A DNA stretch of 64,000 bases, from contig JACKPW010000005.1 in NCBI GenBank assembly GCA_024233215.1, positions 287,370-351,369 on the forward strand, read 5' to 3'. The DNA is from Verrucomicrobiales bacterium. Lineage in GTDB: Bacteria > Verrucomicrobiota > Verrucomicrobiia > Limisphaerales > J093. Shown here piece after piece: positions 1-9,217 of this stretch. The stretch's first letter is position 1, and the number at the start of each line of letters is the position of its first letter. Made by a program: the position numbers and the translations under genes. Below the pieces are notes generated by a model. The model was not told the origin of the DNA and made no database searches. It worked only from the letters and a program-made list of their open reading frames with translations.

Positions 1-556
1 GCCCGGAGAGACTGGCCACGGCTTCCTCGAACCCCGTCACCCCAGCGGTGGCGGCGGTTTCGCGAAGGAGCGTCCGTTCCATCAGGACCTGTCGCGATGC
101 GGGGTCAATCACGCGACAAATGACTTCGGTGCGGGTCTCCCCATTGGGCGTCAGATCGAAGCGCAGAAAGCTGAACCGAACCTCGCGGGTGGGGCCGTCC
201 GGCAGCGCGGCGTTGCCCGATCCGAGCCGCAGCAGGAAGTCCTGTTCCAGAATGCGGGGCAAAGCGGCGTCAAGCGGTTCAGCCCATTGGTGGAGATCGG
301 CGTATCCGATCCGGTTCGGGGCGGCCCGGAAGGCCAGTTGGGGCGCGCGGAGATAGTCGGCAACCTCGACGCGTCCGAGGAGGATGCGGGGTGCGCCGGA
401 AGGGGCGGCGGTTTCGGAGGCCGGCCTGGACGCGGTCAGAACGTAGAAACGCGTGGTGTCCTCAGCCGGCTTGAGGTTCACGCAGGCGGTGAGGCCGACG
501 GCGAGCAGGGCGCCGGCGAGCAGCATGCGGCCTGTGAGGTAACGACTCGACTTCAT
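1..556 (-). CDS. PqiC-like ABC-transport auxiliary lipoprotein (partial, C-terminus beyond window)
   Basis: Starts at 556 and runs off the left edge, so about 185 codons are visible. The N-terminus has a lipoprotein signal: basic MKSSR, a hydrophobic stretch, then a lipobox ending LTAC near residue 25. The mature part carries the opening typical of the ABC-type transport auxiliary lipoprotein family (DUF330/PqiC): RFYVLTA, then RILLGRVEVADYL and a mid-region Y-A-D-LHQWAEPLDAALPRIL. Family members sit on the inner leaflet of the outer membrane and partner with MCE-domain proteins. The start codon overlaps the stop of the MCE gene by 4 nt (ATGA), which implies translational coupling. It is the last visible gene of an mlaE-F-D-pqiC-type operon. 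Family assignment is by recognition of these motifs; substrate is inferred to be phospholipid or another lipid. Confidence 0.85.
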   Translation of the reverse strand, partial: MKSSRYLTGRMLLAGALLAVGLTACVNLKPAEDTTRFYVLTASRPASETAAPSGAPRILLGRVEVADYLRAPQLAFRAAPNRIGYADLHQWAEPLDAALPRILEQDFLLRLGSGNAALPDGPTREVRFSFLRFDLTPNGETRTEVICRVIDPASRQVLMERTLLRETAATAGVTGFEEAVASLSG

Positions 557-1533
557 GGTGACGTGGGCTGGCGTCCGGTGATCAGGGCCTGGGGGGTGCG
601 TTGCAGGGATTCGGAAAGGAGCCGCAGCGAATGCGCCGCGCGTGCCACCTCCGTGAGCAGTTCCTGCAGGTTCAGCAGGAGATCTGAATCCGGCGCGGTG
701 AGGTGATCCAGGTTGGCCGTCAACAGCTCGAGCCGGCCGAGTGCGGAGTCGGCGGCGGCGGCGGTGTTGGTCACGCTCCCGGTGAGGGCGGGGAGGTTGG
801 TGCGGAGACTGGTGGCGAGTCGGGTGAGTTCAGCCGAGGTCCGGCTGAGTTCGGGCAGGAGGTTGGTGGCGCCCGGCGCTCCCAGGACATTCTGGACCGC
901 CTGCAGGCTTTTCAGGATCTCCTGGTTCCATCGATCCATCTCCACGCTCCCCAGAATCGTGTCGAGCTTGGCCAGGATGTCGTCGGCCTTCGTGGCCAGG
1001 GAACCGACGTTGATTTCCTGCAGCGAGTTCAGGAACTCCTGGAGGCCGGCGGTTTCGACCGGAATCTCCGGGCAGGTGGGGTTGGCCAGGATGCCCTTCA
1101 CCGGTTCGGCGTCGGGGACCATGTCCAGGCTGATGTAGAGCTGGCCGGTGACGAAGCTTTCGAGTTCAAGCCGGGCCCGCAGGCCACGCATGACCAGTTC
1201 CGGAAGGTAGAGGGTGTCGGCCTCAATGCGGCCGGCGCCGGTGCGATCCCGCAACCGGTCCGGCAGGATTTCCGCGTAAACCTGGATGTTGCCGGGTTGG
1301 CCGTTGGTGCTGATGCCGATCATGAGTTCCTGCACCTCGCCCACCGGCACGCCCTTGAATTTCACGGCCGATCCGGCGGTCAACCCGTTGACGGAATCGG
1401 GAAACACCATCACGAACCGGATTGGTTTGGTGAACCAACGGCCCGAGCCGAACACGAGGAGACTGGCGATCAGCAGCAACGTGCCGGCCACCAGGAAGGC
1501 GCCCAGGACGGTCGGGTTGGCTTTCGTTCTCAT
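553..1533 (-). CDS. mlaD: MlaD/MCE-family lipid-binding protein of ABC transporter
   Basis: 326 residues. One N-terminal membrane segment (residues about 8-28, VLGAFLVAGTLLLIASLLVF) is followed by an MCE domain around residues 37-125, with the motif VFPDSVNGLTAGSAVKFKGV and the later LYLPELVMRGLRARLELESF. The C-terminal 180 residues are largely alpha-helical, as in PqiB/MCE tether proteins. The protein would be anchored in the inner membrane with the MCE ring in the periplasm, passing lipid between the permease and outer-membrane components. It starts 12 nt after the MlaF stop and overlaps the downstream lipoprotein start by 4 nt. It is longer than E. coli MlaD (183 aa), nearer to single-MCE proteins of other phyla. 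Lipid substrate is inferred. Confidence 0.9.
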   Translation of the reverse strand: MRTKANPTVLGAFLVAGTLLLIASLLVFGSGRWFTKPIRFVMVFPDSVNGLTAGSAVKFKGVPVGEVQELMIGISTNGQPGNIQVYAEILPDRLRDRTGAGRIEADTLYLPELVMRGLRARLELESFVTGQLYISLDMVPDAEPVKGILANPTCPEIPVETAGLQEFLNSLQEINVGSLATKADDILAKLDTILGSVEMDRWNQEILKSLQAVQNVLGAPGATNLLPELSRTSAELTRLATSLRTNLPALTGSVTNTAAAADSALGRLELLTANLDHLTAPDSDLLLNLQELLTEVARAAHSLRLLSESLQRTPQALITGRQPTSP

Positions 1534-1545
1534 GCGCTGCGTTCG

Positions 1546-2319
1546 CTACGGGGCCGGGGTCTCGTGACTGCTTTCGCCGCGCGTCAGGAAAGCCCGCACG
1601 GCCGGTTCTGTCGAGTGTTTCAGCAGTTCGTGCGGATTGCCCAGAGCGGTGGGCGTGCGTGTCTGCGCGTTCAGGAACAGCGCGGTGTCCGCGATGGCGA
1701 AGATGCTCTCCAGTTCGTGCGTGACCACCACCACCGTGGTGCCAAGCACGTCGCGCAGTTGGAGGATCAGTTCGTCCAACCGCCTCGAACTGAGCGGGTC
1801 CAGCCCGGCGGAGGGTTCGTCGAAGAACAGGATCTCGGGGTCGAGCGCCATCGCCCGGGCCAGCCCCGCCCGCTTCTTCATGCCACCGGAGATCTCGGCG
1901 GGCCGGTAATCCTCAAACCCCTTCAAACCCACCAGGGCGAGCTTGTGCCGCACCACCTGCCGAATCTCCGCGGGTTTCAGTCGGGTGTACTGCTCCAATG
2001 GCAGCGCAATATTCTCCGCCAGGGTCATCGAACTCCACAAGGCGCCCCCCTGGAACAGCACCCCAAAGCGTCGCGCGAGGTCATCCGGGGTGCGATCCGC
2101 GCTGAACAGCAGCTCGCCATCGTAACGGATCTCCCCCTGGGCGGGGGGCATCAGCCCGATCATCGCCCGCAACAACGTGCTCTTGCCGCAACCGCTGCCG
2201 CCCATGATGACGAACACCTCGCCCCGCCGGATGGACGCGTTGATGTCGCGCATCACCACATACGAACCGTAGGCCAGTTCGACCCCGCGGAGATCGATGC
2301 GTGACGGCTGGTCGCTCAT
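1546..2319 (-). CDS. mlaF: MlaF-type ABC transporter ATP-binding protein
   Basis: 257 residues from the start at 2319 (MSDQPSRIDLRGVELAYG); the open frame extends further upstream but that part has no family similarity. Walker A is GGSGCGKST (residues 40-48), the signature is EISGGMKKRAGLARA, Walker B is ILFFDEPSAGLDP, and the switch His follows in VVVTHELESI. The SGGMKKR signature is typical of the MlaF/Ttg2A lipid-transport ATPases. It couples ATP hydrolysis to the MlaE permease at the inner membrane. It lies between the permease gene (167 nt upstream) and the MCE gene (12 nt downstream) on the same strand. The 167-nt gap to the permease gene contains an inverted repeat, so the ATPase may also have its own transcript. 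Confidence 0.93.
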   Translation of the reverse strand: MSDQPSRIDLRGVELAYGSYVVMRDINASIRRGEVFVIMGGSGCGKSTLLRAMIGLMPPAQGEIRYDGELLFSADRTPDDLARRFGVLFQGGALWSSMTLAENIALPLEQYTRLKPAEIRQVVRHKLALVGLKGFEDYRPAEISGGMKKRAGLARAMALDPEILFFDEPSAGLDPLSSRRLDELILQLRDVLGTTVVVVTHELESIFAIADTALFLNAQTRTPTALGNPHELLKHSTEPAVRAFLTRGESSHETPAP

Positions 2320-2329
2320 ATTGCGGGAA

Positions 2330-2480
2330 ACAGGTCCACCACAGATACACGCCGATGAACGCGGATTCCGGCTTGCGGCAGCCTCAGGAGGGCGGGCACG
2401 CCTGAATGCCTCCGGGCGTTGCGGTCGGTGCTCCGCGAGCGCCGGGCGAATCTGTGTCCAGCTGTGTCCATCTGCGGTTG
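2330..2480. repeat. Inverted repeat with tandem-unit arms (between mlaE and mlaF)
   Basis: Left arm about 2336-2369 contains cagatacacgcc-gatgaacgcgg units; right arm about 2447-2480 is an imperfect reverse complement (tctgtgtcca repeated, then tctgcgg). The arms are made of tandem units of roughly 10 nt and face each other across about 80 nt of GC-rich DNA. The same design recurs at 9031-9090, 18844-18993 and 40714-40858. It interrupts an otherwise tight operon. Confidence 0.6.
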
Positions 2481-2486
2481 GCTCGC

Positions 2487-3629
2487 TCAGATTCCCAGTT
2501 CGTTGCACAGCACGGCGAACACGGCGTCTGCGACGATCAATGAGGTGATGGCAGCGACCACGGCCCGCGTGGTGGCCTGACCGACCGCCTGGGCGTTGCG
2601 GCCGCACCGGATCCCCTGATAACAGCCGCAGAGGGCGATCAGTCCTCCGAAGACAAAGCTCTTGCCGACGCCGAGCATGAAATGGCCCATCGTGGCCGAC
2701 ATCAGGGTCTGGTTCCAGTAGGCCCGCATGGACAGGTCCATCATCGCGGCGCCCACGAGCATGCCGCCCAGAATGCCGATGGCATCGGCGAAGATGGTCA
2801 ACAACGGCATCATGAACACCAGCGCCAGCACCCGCGGCAGGACGAGGAAGTCCATGGGTGGGATGCCGAATGAGCGGAAGGCGTCGACCTCCTCGTTGGC
2901 CTGCATGGCCCCGAGTTGTGCCGCGAACGAGGCACCGGTGCGTCCCGAGATGATGATGCCGGTCATGAGGACCCCCATCTCACGCAGCATCGCCAGGGCC
3001 ACCAGGTTCGCCACGAAGATCGCCGCACCAAACTGCTGCAACTGCACCACGCCGACAAAGGCCAGGATCATCCCCACCAGCACATTGATCAGGAGCACGA
3101 TGGGCAGGGCGTCGGCACCGCATTGCTGCATCTGGAACCAGAGGTCACGGGCCCGCATCCGGGCCCGGCCGGTGATGAGTCGGACGAAGGAAAGGGCGAG
3201 TTCGCCGAGAAACTCGAGCATGGCTCCGCCAATGGCCACGAGGTTCAGTGCCGCCAGTCCCAAACGGGCCAGCCAGTTGGGTTCGATCCCGGTGCGATGG
3301 GCTTCGGCGTTCTCCGGCACCGCGCGGGCGAGTTCCATGAGCCGCTGCACTCCTGCCGGAAGTTCCGAGAAATCCGCCTGCCAGCCACCGGCCTCGAGGA
3401 CGTCCGTGCACCCCAGCAGGAACGCCGTCAGCCCGGTGTCCCAACCGTCCAGTCCGTCGTCAGCAAACCGCAGCACCTTGCCGGCCGCAGGATCAGGCAG
3501 GTCCTTCAGCACGTCGGAAACTGCCGGAAGGCCGGTCCGCAGGCGCCAGTCCCCGCGCAGACGGAGCCATGGCCCGCCGCGAGTGTCGGCGGGTTGCAGC
3601 TCCGCGGTTGCCGGGGGGACGGCTGTCAT
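2487..3629 (-). CDS. mlaE: MlaE-type ABC transporter permease with N-terminal STAS domain
   Basis: 380 residues from the start at 3629 (MTAVPPATAEL); the open frame continues upstream without family similarity. Residues 1-130 resemble a STAS-like domain (LRLRGDWRL at the start, LRFADDGLDGWDTGL, then a predicted helix ending LMELARAV), followed by an MlaE permease of five to six membrane spans (residues about 150-380). The family motif MGVLMTGIIISGRTGASFAAQLGAM is represented by its key residues TGIIISGRTGASFAAQ and by NEEVDAFRSFGIPPMDFLVLPR. In E. coli the STAS component is a separate protein, MlaB; here it is fused to the permease, a known variant. First gene of the lipid-transport operon. 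Residue similarity is strong; direction of transport cannot be told. Confidence 0.92.
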   Translation of the reverse strand: MTAVPPATAELQPADTRGGPWLRLRGDWRLRTGLPAVSDVLKDLPDPAAGKVLRFADDGLDGWDTGLTAFLLGCTDVLEAGGWQADFSELPAGVQRLMELARAVPENAEAHRTGIEPNWLARLGLAALNLVAIGGAMLEFLGELALSFVRLITGRARMRARDLWFQMQQCGADALPIVLLINVLVGMILAFVGVVQLQQFGAAIFVANLVALAMLREMGVLMTGIIISGRTGASFAAQLGAMQANEEVDAFRSFGIPPMDFLVLPRVLALVFMMPLLTIFADAIGILGGMLVGAAMMDLSMRAYWNQTLMSATMGHFMLGVGKSFVFGGLIALCGCYQGIRCGRNAQAVGQATTRAVVAAITSLIVADAVFAVLCNELGI

Positions 3630-3900
3630 TGGCGCCGGACCATACGCGCCCGGTCCGGGCGCTGCAACGATGCGAATTCCCCGGGAGCAAGGGCGATCCC
3701 GCACGCGAGATTTGAAACCGTCCTCCCGACACGGCGGCGCAAACCGGGAGATCCCGGTCCGAATCCGTCGCCTGCCTTTTTGTGGCTGCGCGGACTCGGC
3801 GGTCCGCGCTCCGGCAAGCCGTCCCAACCGCCACACTCCTCCCTTGTTGTGTCCGTTTAGTCTGGGATCCGGGTGTCTTGTCTTCCCGCTCCCTTGAGCT

Positions 3901-5796
3901 TTACGGCTCAGGCAGGCGGACGCGGGCCAGGTAGATCGCGGTCTTCCCCTCGTGAGAGGCGTAGTAACTGACCCACAGCAACCCATCCTCCCAGGCCATC
4001 CCCGGATAGCTGGTGTCTCCACCCGAAGGCAGGCGCAGGAACTCGGTCAACGTGCCTTTGTCGACATCCACCCAGGCCAACGCGGTACGGGCGCCGCCGT
4101 CGTACAGCCGGACGCCCGCCACGTGCCGTCCATCGGGCAACCGCAGCAGCTTGGGCCCTCCGATCTTCACCCCGAGATCCTTCCAGTTCCAATCCCGGTA
4201 GGGTGCGTCGGCGATGCCGAGTTGGCCGCTGCCCGGCTCCCCGTCCCGCCGCAGCAGACAGAGCGCCCGGCCGTCCGGTTCGAAGGCCAGGCTCGCCTCA
4301 TTGGCCCAACCCTCGGTGAAGAACAACGGTACCCAGGCGCCAAAGAACTTCCCGTTCAGGCTCCGGTAAAGCCGGGTCGAGCGTCCTCCCTGGGTCTGGT
4401 AGCCCACCCCAAACGCCGCGTCCTCCTGCCATGCCACCCGCCACAGCCAGAAGTCAGGTTCCCCGATGGGCACGGGGGCGCCCCAGTGCACCGCGTCGTC
4501 GGAGAACCAGGCGCAGGTCTGATGCCGGACGTCGCTCGGCTCATGCATCGCGCCCGCGGCCACCACCATCAACCGTCCGTCCGGTGTCACCGACAGTTTC
4601 GGGTCGCGCAGATCCGCGTCCGCGGAGGTCAACCGGGCCAGCGAACTCCATTCCACGCCGTCGCCCGATCCCAGCACCCGGATGGCGCCGTCCGGCGAGA
4701 CATGGCCCTGGCCTTCCCGAAAGGTGCAAATCCATTGGTCACCAAACCGGGTCAGGTCGGTGAAGGCATTGTGCGGCGCCTCGTCCCAGATGCGTTTGAT
4801 GCTCAGCAACTCCGCCCCCTGTGACGGCGTGTAGCCATAGTGCGCGTAGATTTCACTGAGCGGAACCGACTCCCCTTCGCGGCGCTTGCTTTCGTCGGCC
4901 GCTTCCATGAACGCGAAGAGCTCAATCGTCTCCTCGGGGCTGACCGGCGCGATGCCGGTGCGGAAGAACCGGATGACCTCCACGACGAGGGGCGCGTAGC
5001 CGTCGTACGCCCCGACCTCCATCTCGCCGGTCTCGCCACGGGCCTTGCCGCCGTATCCCTTGCTTTCCCGGTAGGTGCCGGTGCGACCGCCCTGCCACGT
5101 GCCGGTGACCTCGACCAGGCCGTCGGCTGTCGTGCCGCGCTTTACGCTCTCACAGCCGCGGCCCATCACGGTGAACAGGGATTCCACGCCATGAATGCCA
5201 TACCAGAAGAGGTCGGGATGTTTCGGCTCGATGTGGAACGGGCTGCTCGTGTCGGCCTCAAGGACCCGCCCGATGGCGCCCTGGCGGACCGCCTGGGTGT
5301 TGCGCCCGTAACGCAGGGAGGACGCACTGAACACCGGCACGCCAGCCTGCTTCGCCAGGTTGAAGATCGCAATGACATCGCCCAGCGAGCCGGCCATCGG
5401 TTTGTCGATGAACAGCGGTTTGCCGGCCTCGATCACCGGAATGGCCTGCCACAGGTGCGGCCGGCCATCGACGCTTTCGAGCATCACGGCATCAACATTG
5501 GTGCAGAGCGCCTCGATGGAGTCGCACAAGGTCACCCCATGGTCCGCCTGCAACTGGTGCGTGTAGTCATCCACCCGCGTGCGACTGGACTCCACATCGG
5601 GGCTGCCGCCCTTGAACGCCGCCACGACGCGGGCGCCGGGGACATGGTCCTTTTGGGCCGGATCGTTCAGCACCTTGGTGAAGGCGATGACGTGGGAGGT
5701 GTCGAGCCCGATCAGGCCGATTCGCAAATCGTCCGCGTGCAGGCATAACAGGCCGGCACCCAGCAGGACCGGCGACAACAAGCGCAGGATTTTCAC
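3901..5796 (-). CDS. Secreted fusion: Gfo/Idh/MocA oxidoreductase + sialidase-like beta-propeller
   Basis: 631 residues with a cleavable-looking signal peptide (MKILRLLSPVLLGAGLLCLHA). Residues about 22-325 form a Gfo/Idh/MocA-type domain: Rossmann opening DLRIGLIGLDTSHVIAF, the EAGKPLFIDKPMAGSL motif that holds the family's catalytic Lys, and a C-terminal beta-sheet half ending near MEAADESKRREGESVPLSEI. Residues about 335-631 look like a sialidase/BNR-type propeller (repeated F-S-DD-x-x-W, SLNGKFF and SYPGMAWEDGLLWVSYY motifs). The Rossmann GxGxxG loop reads GLIGLDTSH, so dinucleotide binding is plausible but non-canonical. The two halves usually occur as separate genes. Located outside the cytoplasm if the signal works, where NAD(P) supply would be a puzzle. 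Substrate unknown. Confidence 0.75.
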   Translation of the reverse strand: MKILRLLSPVLLGAGLLCLHADDLRIGLIGLDTSHVIAFTKVLNDPAQKDHVPGARVVAAFKGGSPDVESSRTRVDDYTHQLQADHGVTLCDSIEALCTNVDAVMLESVDGRPHLWQAIPVIEAGKPLFIDKPMAGSLGDVIAIFNLAKQAGVPVFSASSLRYGRNTQAVRQGAIGRVLEADTSSPFHIEPKHPDLFWYGIHGVESLFTVMGRGCESVKRGTTADGLVEVTGTWQGGRTGTYRESKGYGGKARGETGEMEVGAYDGYAPLVVEVIRFFRTGIAPVSPEETIELFAFMEAADESKRREGESVPLSEIYAHYGYTPSQGAELLSIKRIWDEAPHNAFTDLTRFGDQWICTFREGQGHVSPDGAIRVLGSGDGVEWSSLARLTSADADLRDPKLSVTPDGRLMVVAAGAMHEPSDVRHQTCAWFSDDAVHWGAPVPIGEPDFWLWRVAWQEDAAFGVGYQTQGGRSTRLYRSLNGKFFGAWVPLFFTEGWANEASLAFEPDGRALCLLRRDGEPGSGQLGIADAPYRDWNWKDLGVKIGGPKLLRLPDGRHVAGVRLYDGGARTALAWVDVDKGTLTEFLRLPSGGDTSYPGMAWEDGLLWVSYYASHEGKTAIYLARVRLPEP

Positions 5797-5849
5797 GGGG
5801 CGAGTATGACCGGAACCGGGGAGGCTGCGAAGCGGGAAGATGGAACCCC

Positions 5850-5873
5850 GTAGCGGCGGACTGGCATCCGCCG
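5850..5873. repeat. GTAGC-type hairpin unit
   Basis: Begins gtagcggcgga and folds into a 7-bp stem (cggcgga/tccgccg). It lies 54 nt upstream of the Gfo/Idh fusion gene and matches the unit found as inverted pairs at 15607-15722 and 30535-30683. Confidence 0.5.
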
Positions 5874-6036
5874 AACCTCAACTTGCACCAAGGGCTTCCC
5901 AGTAACGCCGGTTCTCCGCCAGGTTGTGGTGTCCGGTGAAAAGCGGCGCCTTCACCGCTCGGCTGGCGCGGGCGACATCAGGTCCCGGTCAGGCCCCCGA
6001 AGGGATGGCAGAGTGGGCCGGCCCCAACGCCCGGTT

Positions 6037-8922
6037 CTACGGGGTGGGGGATCGAGGCAATGGCGCACCCCGGGCAAATACCGTCAGCCGGACGCGTGGT
6101 GGGACCGCCACATCGTCCTGGAGGACCAGTTGCATGGTATTCTCCCCGGCCCGGAGGGGAGGCGGCGGTTCGTCGTTGTGTCCTTCCAGCAGCACTTCCC
6201 CGGCCGATCCGTGCACCGCGTAACGCCCGTCATCAACCCAGTCCAGCCAGTCCCCGGACTTGAGCTCGACCGGCAGTTTGATTGCGTGCCCATTCAGAAC
6301 CAGCCGCGGATGCGCCACCCGGCAGGCCACCATCGGTTCCGCGCGTACGGCATGGATGCGGCATCGCAGTTCCCGATCCGGGGACAGGTTCTGCAACCAG
6401 AGGCCAGCCGATTCGACCGTCCCAAAATCGATGGTCTCGCGGTAGGCGTTGTAAAGCCATTTGCCGTCGTTCCACGTGTAGTCACTCCAGCGGGTGGATT
6501 CCGTCTCCACCAACGTCACCTTTCGTCGGCCGGTGAAATCGAGTGGCAGATACCGGTCCGCCAGCGCGCCGAAGGAGAGGTGGTGAGGGCTGTCGAGCCG
6601 GATCGCCAGCAGCGGGACCGGGCCGGCAGTTGTCGTGGCTTTGGTGCTTTCCGAATCGCCGCCTGTGTCTGGGACTTCGATCTCGACCGCGAGGGCCTGT
6701 TGTTCCTTGAGCGAAATCGGAGGATCGAACCGCCGCACGAGTTTGGCCCAGGCGGCATTTCGGGGCACCCGCCCCGCGTTCGTGGCGGTCAGACTCAACC
6801 AGTCGGGCTCCGCTTCGGTGCCGGCGACCCGACCCAAATCGAGACCGACACCCTCGGCGACGCTCCTGGCGGATCGGAGATCCGCGGCGTCCGAGGCATC
6901 AAACAGCACCAGGCCGTTCGTGCCCGGTTCCGACGAACTGCTCATCAGGGCCTCGAGCCGGAAACACAGCGGCTGTTCACCATGTCGATTCGTAAGTTGC
7001 CAGCTCAGAGTCCACGGTTCCGCCCGCGCCGCCACATGAGGCAACGATTGTGACGGACAGAACGTCAGCCGCCCCGCGGCGTTCGTCGTCAGTGCAAAGT
7101 CCTGACCCGGGGTGCGCAGACGCGACCGGACCTCCTCATCGAACACGTTTGCGTGCCGCAGTTCCTCACAGGTCCGCAGGATGTCCACCGCCTGTCGGAA
7201 CAACGGCGTGGATTCCAACCGGTCCCGGTCCACCGCACCGGTGAGTGAAATCCCGGCGTCCCAGCCCACCAACCGCGCACCGAGGTATTCCATCACGTCG
7301 GGGTAGGTCGGCTCGATCTGGGGCGGCCTGAACGACTGGAAATTCCACCAGCCCAGATGCAGCGGCAACAACAGCCCACCGTTGACGCCGGTTGCGTGGG
7401 CGTCGATGAAGCGGCGATGGCCGCGTTGCGGGTAATCCCAGGCCTGCCAACGCGTCCGGTAACGCCAGAACTGATGCCACATGGCGCTCATCTCCATGCC
7501 GACCGGTTTCTTCAAGTGACGCTGGATCTCGACGACGAACTTGTTCGCCCAATACCAGCATTCGTCGTTGCCGCGCAGGATCGAGCTGCCGTCGATGGCA
7601 TCGAGATAAATGCCGTCGAAGCCGCATCGGTTCACGATCTCCGCGTGGTTGGCGGCGATTTCCTCGAACAGCGAGGATTCGGGATCGGGGACCAGCAGGC
7701 CGAAGCATTCCTTGAGATGACGGGCGGAACCTCCCCGGGAATGCGCCGTGGCCTTGGTTCCCAAGGCGCCGCGCCGCACGCCGGTGAAACGCCAAGGTGG
7801 CTCGCGGCTGAACCCGGCGAAGGTCACCAGTTCGTCGTCGAGTTGCAGGATCACGCTGTTGTGCTCGAAGAAACCCGTGACGGTGCTGAGCCCGGCGGTC
7901 GATTGCTCAACGGCGATTTCCGTCGCTGCCGCATCCACGTCAGCGGTGAGCGTAAAGGTGCGGAAGGCATCGAGGCGCGGGTCCGGAACCGGCGTGACGT
8001 AGCGGGAGCGCTTGTCGATGAAGAAGGCGTAGGTGTGGAAGATCGAGCCGATTCCGGCATCGTGCAGACGGCCCACAATCCGTTCCCAGGCCGCCCAGCC
8101 CCCGGGCCATTTCTCGCGGTTCAACTCGAAGTCCCCGAACCGAAAGAACCCGCCGCCACCGTGGTTGTCGATTTGAGTGAATCCCAGTCGACGCACCATC
8201 GCGATCCAATCGTCGAGGTTGTCCTCGTCGAGCGCCCCGAAGTTGAACAGGTAGGAACCGTGGTTGAACGGGATCTCATCCGCCCACGGCCCGGCCACCT
8301 CGCAGAGTGGGAGTTCGTCCGACTGGCGAAGTACTTCCTGGAGTTGCGAACGGAGTCCTTCCACCGGACCGGCCACCAGCGCCACGCGCGCCCCGCGCAG
8401 ACCGAACTTTGCCTCGCACCCGGCCCGGAGCGAGGTCTGCAGCACGGGCAGTTGATCGACCCGCGTGATCAGGTTCATCGCCAGCGCACACGCGCCAAAG
8501 GCCTCGTTCGGCTTTCCCTGCAAGTCCAGGGGCGCATTCAGGAACACCAACCCTTCGACGTCTTCGCCCGCCACTGACTCGACGGTGACCAAGACGGCGT
8601 TCCCGGCGGTTCCAACCCGAAGCTTCGCCTCCACTCCAGGCGGCTCGAACCGGAGGGTCAATTGATTGTCCGCCAGGCCGGCGCTCGTCACGGGAAACTC
8701 GCGTCCTCCCTGCCGTGCCAAGGCGCAGGGGGAACCCGGGGACGCAAGATGGTTCACCCCCGCGGCCTTGTCCTCGAAGGCGAGGTTCCGTCCGTCGCTT
8801 GCGACCGAGTAACGGAAATGGGAATTCTCCAGCACGACTGCCGGATTGGCTTCTGCGCCAGCCAGACGGAGCGACAGCAACGTCGCCGGAACGAGCCATT
8901 GGACTGAGGAGCGGTTGTTCAT
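6037..8922 (-). CDS. Large secreted protein with TIM-barrel glycosidase-like core, family not recognised
   Basis: 961 residues from the start at 8922 (MNNRSSVQWLVPATLL), chosen because it begins a plausible signal peptide ending near LAGAEA; an alternative start lies 8 codons upstream. The N-terminal 200 residues are beta-rich. The middle (about 205-650) reads like a TIM-barrel: the FTQIDNHGGGGFF strand, RLHDAGIGSIFHTYAFF, then CGFDGIYLDAIDGSS with two acidic residues at a strand end, and GMEMSAMWHQFWRYRTRWQAWDYP. Such an Asp-rich strand end is common in retaining glycoside hydrolases. The last 250 residues are beta-sandwich-like. Trp, Gly and aromatic content suit carbohydrate binding. I cannot assign a GH family. 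The adjacent secreted oxidoreductase-propeller gene is on the same strand 240 nt downstream, consistent with joint polysaccharide work (inference). Confidence 0.6.
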   Translation of the reverse strand: MNNRSSVQWLVPATLLSLRLAGAEANPAVVLENSHFRYSVASDGRNLAFEDKAAGVNHLASPGSPCALARQGGREFPVTSAGLADNQLTLRFEPPGVEAKLRVGTAGNAVLVTVESVAGEDVEGLVFLNAPLDLQGKPNEAFGACALAMNLITRVDQLPVLQTSLRAGCEAKFGLRGARVALVAGPVEGLRSQLQEVLRQSDELPLCEVAGPWADEIPFNHGSYLFNFGALDEDNLDDWIAMVRRLGFTQIDNHGGGGFFRFGDFELNREKWPGGWAAWERIVGRLHDAGIGSIFHTYAFFIDKRSRYVTPVPDPRLDAFRTFTLTADVDAAATEIAVEQSTAGLSTVTGFFEHNSVILQLDDELVTFAGFSREPPWRFTGVRRGALGTKATAHSRGGSARHLKECFGLLVPDPESSLFEEIAANHAEIVNRCGFDGIYLDAIDGSSILRGNDECWYWANKFVVEIQRHLKKPVGMEMSAMWHQFWRYRTRWQAWDYPQRGHRRFIDAHATGVNGGLLLPLHLGWWNFQSFRPPQIEPTYPDVMEYLGARLVGWDAGISLTGAVDRDRLESTPLFRQAVDILRTCEELRHANVFDEEVRSRLRTPGQDFALTTNAAGRLTFCPSQSLPHVAARAEPWTLSWQLTNRHGEQPLCFRLEALMSSSSEPGTNGLVLFDASDAADLRSARSVAEGVGLDLGRVAGTEAEPDWLSLTATNAGRVPRNAAWAKLVRRFDPPISLKEQQALAVEIEVPDTGGDSESTKATTTAGPVPLLAIRLDSPHHLSFGALADRYLPLDFTGRRKVTLVETESTRWSDYTWNDGKWLYNAYRETIDFGTVESAGLWLQNLSPDRELRCRIHAVRAEPMVACRVAHPRLVLNGHAIKLPVELKSGDWLDWVDDGRYAVHGSAGEVLLEGHNDEPPPPLRAGENTMQLVLQDDVAVPPRVRLTVFARGAPLPRSPTP

Positions 8923-9030
8923 ACCGGGACTGCCCGGCATCATGCCGCCAGCGCTCCCTGCCGGCAAGACCGGGCAGAGACCGGCCGCAACGGGGGACGG
9001 GTGGGGGGACGAAGGTCGGCAGTCCAGTAA

Positions 9031-9090
9031 GAATGTACGAAGGCAACGAAGGACTTTAGGGCGCTTCCTCGTTCCCTTCGTTCCCTTCTG
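9031..9090. repeat. Inverted repeat with tandem-unit arms
   Basis: Left arm 9031-9053 contains acgaaggcaacgaagga; right arm about 9064-9090 reads as its approximate reverse complement (tcctcgttcccttcgttccc). The units repeat every 9-10 nt. The 8923-9217 spacer between the divergent secreted-protein and antitoxin genes contains nothing else I can support. Confidence 0.5.
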
Positions 9091-9217
9091 TGGGCTTCCG
9101 GGAAGCGCCAAGCCAAGCCGGGCAAGACCGTACGTTCCTCCAAGCACATCGTAATCCTGTCAAGTGGGCCAACCTGCCCGGTCTCGACAAGCGGGACCTT
9201 TGGGATACCCTTCGGTG

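Noticed and set aside
703..2304. 533-codon plus-strand frame antisense to mlaD/mlaF
   Set aside because: No recognisable domain; the minus-strand frames carry complete MCE and ABC ATPase motifs.
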